46,018 bases of DNA from positions 1 through 46,018 of the forward strand of contig JALIHJ010000087.1 in NCBI GenBank assembly GCA_022984795.1, read 5' to 3'. The notes under the pieces are model-generated. The model was not told where the DNA came from, ran no database searches, and was given only the letters and a program-made list of their open reading frames with translations. The translations under genes and the position numbers were made by a program. This DNA comes from Fabrea salina. Lineage: Eukaryota > Ciliophora > Heterotrichea > Heterotrichida > Fabreidae. Shown one piece after another: positions 24,852 to 31,565 of the stretch (positions are counted from its first letter, which is position 1; every line of letters begins with the position of its first letter).

Positions 24852-24860
24852 TTTATAATG
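24849..24860. promoter_or_regulatory. 6-bp divergent ATG-ATG junction, TATAAA core
   Basis: LSG1 (minus) and AK7 (plus) start codons are separated only by TTTATA (24852-24857), which reads TATAAA on the minus strand. Confidence 0.6.
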
Positions 24861-27104
24861 GCGCAATTCTTTATTTCAGGAATAAACTCTTACATAGGCC
24901 AGGCGTTGTATGAGGAGTTGCGCAATGATCATATAGAAGAGGACTCGCCTAATGTATTTTACGGAACTTTAAGTGCTGAAGAGGACCTGCAGGACCCTCA
25001 AGGAGTAACTAAGGTGCTCAGTCGGTCCAAACCTAACTCTTATAAAAAGCACCTTCTTGAAAGTGACTTTGTTGTTTTGGACTTGCACACTTCTGACTTG
25101 GAAGAGGTTGCTAGTAACCTTTCGCTGATTTCAAGTACTGAATCTCAAAAAACCCTTGTAGTTATTTCTAACGTTTGTGTGTGGGGAGACACTCCTCCTA
25201 AGTTGTTGGAGATCTCTGAGGACGAGCCTTCTTATAACTTTGATTTGGAAGTTAGTAGACGAGAAGTTACAGTAACGGTTGCTGAGCAGGAGATTGAAGA
25301 GCTGGATAAAGATCAGTTTGATCAAGACGAAGAACCTCAGGAGCCTCAAGAAGATGAAGTTCAAGAACCTCAGGAACCTCAAGAGCCTCAAGAGCCTCAG
25401 GAACCTCAGGAAGAAAAACCCCAACAACAAGAAGTCCATTTTGAAGAAGCTTCTAAAGTTACAGTCCAACAAGAAAAACTCAGAGTAAAAATAGCACCCT
25501 TTGAAGACTCCGACTACAAACTCAGAAAAGCCTACCCTAAGTACGAAGGCTGGAAAACCATTGAAAACCAACTACTTAAAATCCAAAACGAAAAACTAAA
25601 GTGCTATGTAGTATGCGCAGGACTTCTGTACGGAAACGGAGAACACCTGCTCTTCGAGCACCTCAGAAACGCCTGGCTGGGACAACCCCTAAGTTACTTG
25701 CCTCCAGGGGACAACTTAGTTCCCACAATACACGTGCAAGACCTAGCTAAGATTGTTAAGTTCACTCTAGAAAACCACCCACCTACACCTTACATCTTGG
25801 CAATTGACTCAACTCCAGACAAAAAACAAAAAAGCCTAGTAGAAGCAATCTCCTCAGAAATGGGCTCAGGAGCAGTCCAAGAACTCAACTTCCAAGAAGC
25901 AGCTTTTAAAGACTGGGCTGAGTTTCTGTCACTAAACTTGTGGATGGTTCCTTCTAACATCCAAACAGAGTTCCACTGCATAGAAGGCATTCCTCAAGGC
26001 ATGAGCAAAGTAGAACAAGAATTCAACCTTTACAGAGGCCTAGGCAAGTACAAAGTCTTCATCACAGGACCCCCTGCAGTAGGCAAGTCTTACTTCGGCA
26101 GACAAATAGCAGAGGAGTACAACCTTCCTTTGGTGCAAATAGCTGAAGTAGTTGAAGAAGTCACCAACGCTGAAAACGAACTAGCTGCTAAAATCAAACA
26201 AGAACTCCAAGAAATCAAAGAAAAGATGATAGAAGAAGCTGAATCCAAAAAAAAGAAAAACCAAGAACTCGACCACTCCAAAATCAACCCCCGCATTCCT
26301 GACCACTTACTTGGAGAAGCTTTTCGCTGGAAACTCAACCAAAACAACTGCCGCAACAGAGGGTTTGTGCTCGACGGGTGGCCTCGCAAGTACTCAGACG
26401 CCAAGTACCTCTACTTAGAAGACCCTGAAGACGAAGAAAGCCAAGTGGTGCACTCAGTGTACCCAGAAGTAGTTATTCAACTCAATGCTTCCAACGACTT
26501 CTTAAGCAAAAGGGCAAAGGACCTGCCTGAACAGTTAGTGGCAGGAACTCACTACACCGACGAAGGCATGAAAAGAAGACTAGCTGCCTACCGAGAAGCC
26601 AACAACGAAAAAACCGGTCCAGTACTTACAGACTTCTTCGCTAAAAAGAACTTAGAAGTGCTCCAGTTAGACTACGGCGAAGTAGACAAGAAAACAACCT
26701 CAGTGTCAAACGAAGAAATCATAGCTAAGATCAAAGAGCACTTAGAGCAGAAAGGCAAGGTGGAGAACTTTTTAGAAGAAGTAACTGAAGAACCCAAGCA
26801 AGAAACTAAGTCTTTAGAGCAAGACAAAAGCTTCTTGCAAGAAGACACTGAAGTCGAAGAAGCCCCTCAAGAACCCAAAAGAGGCGTCAAACAAGAAGTA
26901 GAAGCTTTTATTGAACTCGAAAACTTAAAAGCTAGGGAAAAAGACTTCTTAGAAGTTAAGTCGCAACCTTACAGGCACTACTTAACTCAAGAAGTGATTC
27001 CCCACCTTACTGAGGCTCTTTTTGAACTTGTCAAAACTAAACCTGAAGACCAACTGCAGTTTTTAGCTGATTTTTTGTACAAAAAGTCAGACCAACTAAA
27101 GTAA
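24858..27104 (+). CDS. AK7: Adenylate kinase 7-like ciliary protein
   Basis: The 748-residue product has the AK7 layout. An N-terminal Rossmann-like NAD-binding domain (FFISGINSYIGQALYEEL; later VCAGLLYGNGEHLL) is followed by an adenylate kinase domain with P-loop GPPAVGKSYFG near residue 403 and NMP-side GFVLDGWPRKYSDA. The C-terminal Dpy-30 motif reads YLTQEVIPHLTEALFELVKT and EDQLQFLADFLYKKS. AK7 buffers ATP in motile cilia, and the Dpy-30 helix docks to AKAP-type axonemal scaffolds. Two acidic low-complexity insertions stand out: an EPQ-repeat run at about residues 155-190 and a Glu/Lys stretch at ~640-680. Single exon. Confidence 0.92.
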   Translation: MAQFFISGINSYIGQALYEELRNDHIEEDSPNVFYGTLSAEEDLQDPQGVTKVLSRSKPNSYKKHLLESDFVVLDLHTSDLEEVASNLSLISSTESQKTLVVISNVCVWGDTPPKLLEISEDEPSYNFDLEVSRREVTVTVAEQEIEELDKDQFDQDEEPQEPQEDEVQEPQEPQEPQEPQEPQEEKPQQQEVHFEEASKVTVQQEKLRVKIAPFEDSDYKLRKAYPKYEGWKTIENQLLKIQNEKLKCYVVCAGLLYGNGEHLLFEHLRNAWLGQPLSYLPPGDNLVPTIHVQDLAKIVKFTLENHPPTPYILAIDSTPDKKQKSLVEAISSEMGSGAVQELNFQEAAFKDWAEFLSLNLWMVPSNIQTEFHCIEGIPQGMSKVEQEFNLYRGLGKYKVFITGPPAVGKSYFGRQIAEEYNLPLVQIAEVVEEVTNAENELAAKIKQELQEIKEKMIEEAESKKKKNQELDHSKINPRIPDHLLGEAFRWKLNQNNCRNRGFVLDGWPRKYSDAKYLYLEDPEDEESQVVHSVYPEVVIQLNASNDFLSKRAKDLPEQLVAGTHYTDEGMKRRLAAYREANNEKTGPVLTDFFAKKNLEVLQLDYGEVDKKTTSVSNEEIIAKIKEHLEQKGKVENFLEEVTEEPKQETKSLEQDKSFLQEDTEVEEAPQEPKRGVKQEVEAFIELENLKAREKDFLEVKSQPYRHYLTQEVIPHLTEALFELVKTKPEDQLQFLADFLYKKSDQLK

Positions 27105-27111
27105 CACTTAT

Positions 27112-28311
27112 TTAGTCGTCTTCAGAGTACTCTTGTTCGAACTTAGTGTAGTCTTTGTCCTCAGAAACATCAGCTAGTCTTCTGAGCTTCTTGGGTTTCT
27201 TGGGAGGAGGCAACTTCTTCACCAGCACTATGTCTACTTCTTTTGTGTCTAAGTCTGTCATTCTTGCTATGTCGTAACCTAGAACTGAGTCACCTGGGTT
27301 CAGAATCCTTCCCAGGTGAGTCCTTACTTGGAACACTTCTTCGCCAAAGTTCTCGTCGTTAGCTCTGGCTACTTCTGCAATGTGGTGGTCTTTTTCGGCT
27401 TCCAAGTCCATCACTATGAACTCTGTGAGTTGATCTCGCACTGCAAGTGGGTAAATGGGGTTCCTGAAGTACTTTTCAGGCTTTATTTCTAAGGGCTGCA
27501 GTGAAGCTGTGTCTAGTAAGTAAACTGTGCTGCCTACTTTGTAGCACAGTGCAAGTTTGTTTTGGTGTTTGGACTGAGGAACCACTACTAAGTCGTCTCT
27601 GCAAATCGGAACTATTTCAACTAAGTAAGTGTACTTGTAGTTGTACTGGTTTGACTTGGCGTCGTGTGAAGTTAGTTGTTTGGAAAACTTAACTTGGCAA
27701 GGCACGTTTCCTTTCACGAACTCCACAAACTTGTTAGCAGAGCCTTTGGAACCAAAGTGGAAGTCGATTCCGTTGTCTTTAGACTTAATGCCCAGACATT
27801 CTTTTTGGGCCCCGTTTTTAAGTATGAGTTGTTCTAAGTGGTAAATGGTTCTTTTGTGGTGGGTTCTTTGTCTGACTTGGACTTTGGAGTTCCAGGTGTG
27901 CGGAGTAAAGGACTTCTGGCACTCTTCGCACTGAGTGTCAACTATTTCAAACTCAACTACACAGTTTTGTTCCAGTAAGGCCTTTTCAACTTCTCCTCTG
28001 ACTGTAACTCTGACTTTCACTCTGCGCGAGTTGGGTTCTGTCCATATGAAGCTGGCGTCTGCAAACTTAACTCTGGAGAGACCCCTGATTCGAGACAAGC
28101 ACACTTGAAGTAACTCAGGCGACTCCAAGTCAGCCCTTACCCAGGGGGGCTTATTGTACTTGCCACAGTGTCTGCAGAACTGAAGTGTTTGGTGTTTTGA
28201 GATTTCTGATGCTAAGTCCACTCTGCTTTTAAGGCAGTCCAGACACATCTTAGAAGCGTTGTAAGTCATAAGCTGTCCACAGATGCAGCAAAGAACTTGG
28301 ACTTGTTCCAT
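27112..28311 (-). CDS. NMD3: 60S ribosomal export adapter NMD3
   Basis: This 399-residue protein carries the N-terminal paired CxxC zinc sites (CCICGQLM, CLDC, CRHCGKY, CEECQKSF), the RVRVTVRGEVEKA segment, the VRQRTHHKRTIYHLEQLI motif and the DFHFGSKGSANKFVEF block of eukaryotic NMD3. A C-terminal DVSEDKD region follows. NMD3 couples pre-60S particles to the exportin CRM1. The C-terminus here is shorter than in animals, and its acidic end (YTKFEQEYSEDD) may contain or replace the usual leucine-rich export signal. The convergent AK7 gene ends 7 bp away. The start is divergent from a 51-codon gene with a 5-bp gap. Confidence 0.94.
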   Translation of the reverse strand: MEQVQVLCCICGQLMTYNASKMCLDCLKSRVDLASEISKHQTLQFCRHCGKYNKPPWVRADLESPELLQVCLSRIRGLSRVKFADASFIWTEPNSRRVKVRVTVRGEVEKALLEQNCVVEFEIVDTQCEECQKSFTPHTWNSKVQVRQRTHHKRTIYHLEQLILKNGAQKECLGIKSKDNGIDFHFGSKGSANKFVEFVKGNVPCQVKFSKQLTSHDAKSNQYNYKYTYLVEIVPICRDDLVVVPQSKHQNKLALCYKVGSTVYLLDTASLQPLEIKPEKYFRNPIYPLAVRDQLTEFIVMDLEAEKDHHIAEVARANDENFGEEVFQVRTHLGRILNPGDSVLGYDIARMTDLDTKEVDIVLVKKLPPPKKPKKLRRLADVSEDKDYTKFEQEYSEDD

Positions 28312-28319
28312 TTATAATG
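28309..28319. promoter_or_regulatory. 5-bp divergent ATG-ATG junction, TTATA core
   Basis: NMD3 (minus) and the 51-codon acylated gene (plus) start codons flank TTATA (28312-28316). Confidence 0.6.
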
Positions 28320-28472
28320 GGAAATTGCTGCACTAAGCACCCTAAGCACAAACAACCCAGTAGAACTTATTCCTGGAAGGGCTTTGAAAAGGTTCCTAAA
28401 CTAAAGCCCATTGAAGAAAACTCACTGTACCAGTCAAGAATTAACCAGCACTCTGCAAATAGCTGTAGATAG
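28317..28472 (+). CDS. 51-residue protein with dual acylation signal (MGNCC)
   Basis: An intact short gene of 51 codons plus TAG. It begins MGNCCTKHPKHKQPSR and ends RINQHSANSCR. Gly2 with adjacent cysteines at positions 4 and 5 is the classic pattern for N-myristoylation plus palmitoylation, and the following basic residues would aid membrane binding. No family is recognised. Support for reality: it fills the space between NMD3 (5 bp upstream, divergent) and the ACBP gene (8 bp downstream, convergent) exactly. It also has the standard TTATAATG start context. A role at the plasma membrane or cilium is inference. Confidence 0.65.
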   Translation: MGNCCTKHPKHKQPSRTYSWKGFEKVPKLKPIEENSLYQSRINQHSANSCR

Positions 28473-28480
28473 TTATTAAG

Positions 28481-28765
28481 TTATAACTTAGCCTTTTCTC
28501 TCCACTGAGGGGCTAACTTTGTAAGTAAGTCCACGTACTCCTGCATAGCTTGTTCTTTGGTGAGTTTTTCTTTGGCTTTCCAAGCGTTGAACTTGGCCCT
28601 TTCAACTACTTTGAACCTGCTGGGAGGAGATCCTTTAGGAGGGCCATCCGTGGCTTGTTTGAACAAAGCGTAAAAGTCTAGCTTTTGTTCGTTGTTGGTG
28701 TCCAAAGGGGGGTTGGAAGTGTCTTTGATGTAGGCCAAAGCTTTTCTAAACTGCTCTTCAACCAT
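28481..28765 (-). CDS. Acyl-CoA-binding protein (ACBP)
   Basis: This 94-residue single-domain ACBP has the four-helix pattern and signature residues: VEEQFRKALAYI, LDTNNEQKLDFYALFKQATDG, then AKFNAWKAKEKLTKEQAMQEYVDLL. The Lys and Tyr residues that hold the CoA phosphate and the acyl chain are present. It binds long-chain acyl-CoA in the cytosol and could supply the palmitoyl-CoA used by the two DHHC enzymes on this chromosome. It lies 5 bp downstream of the 28771-29410 gene, in tandem. Confidence 0.94.
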   Translation of the reverse strand: MVEEQFRKALAYIKDTSNPPLDTNNEQKLDFYALFKQATDGPPKGSPPSRFKVVERAKFNAWKAKEKLTKEQAMQEYVDLLTKLAPQWREKAKL

Positions 28766-28770
28766 TTTAA

Positions 28771-29410
28771 TTAATTACATTTTGCGAGGTACTCCAGTCG
28801 TTTGCGCATTCCTAAAGAAGCTAGTCTGTGCACTCCAGAATTAGGTTTAGAAGACAAGTAGTACCCAGCTACCTTTCCAAAATTGAGTCTGCGGGAATTG
28901 GTTAGTAAGTGATGGGTAGCTGCAGATGGGTTTTGGTCTATGAACAAATTATTTTTTCTGGAAACTTGTTGGAGACTGCTGGGGACTTGGGAGGGTTTGG
29001 TCCAGGACTCAAAAGGACTTGTGGACCTTTTGGTGGTTATGGATTTGTGGTGAGGAGTTTCTTTAGTTTTAACATAATCTTGGAGTTCTTTGATGCTTTG
29101 GTCTTGTTCTTGGACTCTTTGTCTGAGTCTACTGATTTCCTTTGACCTGCGTTCAAGCATTTCTTCGTAGTTCCTTAAAACTATCCGAAAGTTCCCTCTG
29201 GAGTTCTCTCTAGAGGTGCTCATACTTGGCCCTTCCTCAAGCGTAGTGTATTCTGAGCTGTTGATTGGAGATGTTGACCGTGCAAAGTGCTTTTTCAAAG
29301 GCGAGCCTGACTCACTGGACTTTCCTGCTTTGGACTGGACTTAGGGTTTCGGGAGTGGTTGCCCCGTAGTACCACTTCTTCGCTTCAAAGGCCTTTTTAT
29401 AACTTCCCAT
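28771..29410 (-). CDS. Coiled-coil protein, unknown; probable 16-nt intron
   Basis: The first exon starts MGSYKKAFEAKKWYYGATTP, directly after the upstream gene's TAA with no gap. The frame then changes by one base before KKHFARSTSP. The minus-strand stretch GTCCAGTCCAAAGCAG (16 nt, GT...AG) removes exactly the right length and joins PETL to RKSSESGSPLKK. That makes a 16-nt intron likely, although its 5' end lacks GTAAG; a one-base insertion is the alternative. The protein, ~207 residues, is Ser-rich with a central coiled coil (NYEEMLERRSKEISRLRQRV) and no known domain. Gly2 again suggests possible myristoylation. Confidence 0.6.
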
Positions 29411-30667
29411 TTAATTATTAGGTTTTTCATCTTCAGGAATGTGAGTAGTCCAAAGCCACTCACTAGGTACAAAGTACTTGCCACTGACTCCTTCCTCCAC
29501 TGCCCGCTTAAGTGGAGGAATCGCGTCTATTATTGCATATTGAAGGTTCCTTGCGTAGTGCAGAGGCTGCAAGTCCCAGTAAGCCCACAAAATGCTTTGC
29601 TCAAAAGCAGCCAGCAAAGAACTGTACATTCTTGCACGCCAGCCGTAAGCCATGAGTGTGTTGGCGTCTCCAGGTTCTTTGCCGTTTTTGGAGGCTTCTA
29701 TTAACACGTTTGCTAGGTTCATTACGTCGTAAACGCCTAAGTTGAAGCCCTGGCCTGACATAGGGTGCACGGTGTGGGCAGCTCCCCCCACCAAAGCTAC
29801 TCCTTGGTCAGTGAAGCTTGTTGAGTGCTGCATTAAATAGGGGAAGTTACTTCTCTCAGAGACCACCTCTGAAAAAGTCGGAGGGGACACAGTTGAGTAA
29901 GAAGGGAACTCTGACTGGTTTTCGGAAGAAAGTGCTGAGTTAAGTTCTTTTATGAACTTGGGTTTTTCGAGTTTCTTCAAACGGAGGATTTCTGAAGGCG
30001 AGGCTGACCACACCACTGCAGTGTAGTTCTCCCAAAGAGGCAGCAGGGCTATGGGGCCTGACTTCAAGTACTTCTGAGAAGGCTCTAGAAGAGGGAACTC
30101 GCTCTGCACAGTGCAAAGCAGTCCGTGGTAGGGGTACTCCCACTTCCAAGTACTGATTCCAAAAGAGTTCCTTACAAGGGAGTCTTTGCCGTCTGCTCCT
30201 ACAATCAAAGAAGCTTCAATGTCTTCTCCGTTTTCCAACTGAATCATTACACTTCCGTCTTGCTTTCTTAAGTTGCGAATGTTGGTTTCAGTCAGCACTT
30301 CAACGCTGTCGAGTTCCATGGCCTTTTTAAGATGGGCATGGGCCACCCAGTTTTTCTCCACAAACCACCCAAAGGACTCCTCAAAGTCCATAGAGCCCGT
30401 TCCAAAGAAGTCCCAAATCTTCATGTTGTTGAAACCCACAGTACGAGTCTGGTCTAGTAGGTCCCAGGTGCCGATGGACCTCATGAACTTTTGGGAGGTG
30501 GGAGTGATGGTTAGTACTTTTGGGTCTGGGTAAGCACTTGAAGGGGGTTCTGGTTTCTTACAAGCAGACACTAACTTAATAGAGCTAAAAGCCCCTGACT
30601 GGCCTAAAGCACACGCCAAGGCAGACCCCACCATTCCGCCTCCAGAAATAACAATGTCAGATTTCAT
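29411..30667 (-). CDS. COQ6: Ubiquinone biosynthesis monooxygenase COQ6
   Basis: This 418-residue flavin monooxygenase of the UbiH/COQ6 family performs a ring hydroxylation in coenzyme Q synthesis at the mitochondrial inner membrane. It has an N-terminal FAD site (IVISGGGMVGSALACALG), the GADGKDSLVR motif near the middle, and VALVGGAAHTVHPMSGQGFNLGVYD, where most relatives have GDAAH. The C-terminal LQPLHYARNLQYAIIDAIPPLKR matches COQ6 (ARNLGL... VSPLK). I start at MKSDIVIS (30667), 8 bp after the GPCR stop; a longer frame upstream overlaps that gene and is not credible. No obvious mitochondrial leader precedes the FAD motif, which is unusual. Confidence 0.88.
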   Translation of the reverse strand: MKSDIVISGGGMVGSALACALGQSGAFSSIKLVSACKKPEPPSSAYPDPKVLTITPTSQKFMRSIGTWDLLDQTRTVGFNNMKIWDFFGTGSMDFEESFGWFVEKNWVAHAHLKKAMELDSVEVLTETNIRNLRKQDGSVMIQLENGEDIEASLIVGADGKDSLVRNSFGISTWKWEYPYHGLLCTVQSEFPLLEPSQKYLKSGPIALLPLWENYTAVVWSASPSEILRLKKLEKPKFIKELNSALSSENQSEFPSYSTVSPPTFSEVVSERSNFPYLMQHSTSFTDQGVALVGGAAHTVHPMSGQGFNLGVYDVMNLANVLIEASKNGKEPGDANTLMAYGWRARMYSSLLAAFEQSILWAYWDLQPLHYARNLQYAIIDAIPPLKRAVEEGVSGKYFVPSEWLWTTHIPEDEKPNN

Positions 30668-30675
30668 ATTTATTC

Positions 30676-31548
30676 TTACTCGTATTGGCTCATTAGCATA
30701 AAGTCGAAAGTAGAACTGGTGCGTCTTGGAGTCTCTTTGGACCAGTTTTCTCTGATGGCTTCCCTCACGGTTTTTGTGAATCCATACACCAGCGCGTTTG
30801 CAAAGCCGTTCAGACAAGTTAGGATTCCAGACACTGTTGTAAGTGTATAGTTGGGATTATCTGGACTCAAAAACTCGTAAAACCGGTTTATAGTCACAGG
30901 CGTGAAGCAGATTACCAAAATGATAGGGTAAGCCCTTAGTCTATTTACTATTTGTTTTTTAGCTCTGTACTCTTCTTCTATGTTTACGAACTGGGAATTG
31001 ATAGACCTGATTACTCTGAAGTACGCCCAAACATTGAAGACAATCACTATCCAAAGAGGCCCGTAAAACAAAGAGAGCCTCCAGATGTTTCCTACTGAAT
31101 CACCTTCAATCCAGCACCAGCCTTCAGCAGGTCCGTAACTATGGGTGATGAAAGGCAGACCTGTTGCTGCAGCCGGAACTGACAAAGCAATTCCTAAAAA
31201 CCAGTACTCGTAGTCTTCTGGAGCCCTTTGTTTAACTACTCCTCTGTAAAGGGTGAAAGCTATCATAGCTGTCCAAAGCACTGAAGACAGAGTTAAGAAC
31301 GTCAAAGAAGTTCCCTGGAGCTTGCACACTGCGTCATTGTTGTCACCTGAATAAGTAGGCAACAAAAAGGCTACTGAGTGAAGCAAGTCTATTATAGATA
31401 AATATAGCACCAATCTGAAGTGGAAAATCTGCAGTTGTTTGTATTTAAAATAAACTATAATTATAAAAGCACAACCTACAATGCTGATCCCAGAGGCAAC
31501 TGAGTTTAGGATGTAAAGCAGTTCTTTTTCCTCAGAAGTAAATCCCAT
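30676..31548 (-). CDS. Seven-span receptor, cAMP-receptor-like (class E GPCR)
   Basis: The 290-residue product has seven hydrophobic spans. Features of the Dictyostelium cAR/Crl and GPR157 type include the span-3 region LTFLTLSSVLWTAMIAFTLYR, the extracellular GWCWIEG before span 5, and the span-6 RLRAYPIILVICFTPVTINRFYEF. Span 7 reads LTCLNGFANALVYGFTKTV. A short Ser/Thr-rich tail follows. There is no signal peptide and the extracellular N-terminus is very short. It probably senses an external ligand and couples to a heterotrimeric G protein; the ligand is unknown. Single exon; the stop is 8 bp from COQ6 in tandem. Confidence 0.88.
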   Translation of the reverse strand: MGFTSEEKELLYILNSVASGISIVGCAFIIIVYFKYKQLQIFHFRLVLYLSIIDLLHSVAFLLPTYSGDNNDAVCKLQGTSLTFLTLSSVLWTAMIAFTLYRGVVKQRAPEDYEYWFLGIALSVPAAATGLPFITHSYGPAEGWCWIEGDSVGNIWRLSLFYGPLWIVIVFNVWAYFRVIRSINSQFVNIEEEYRAKKQIVNRLRAYPIILVICFTPVTINRFYEFLSPDNPNYTLTTVSGILTCLNGFANALVYGFTKTVREAIRENWSKETPRRTSSTFDFMLMSQYE

Positions 31549-31565
31549 CTTCTCTAGAATTAATA

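Noticed and set aside
30668-30817. N-terminal extension of COQ6 by ~50 residues
   Set aside because: The extension overlaps the GPCR gene's 3' end and shows no presequence-like or conserved character; the ATG at 30667 has the usual AT-rich context.
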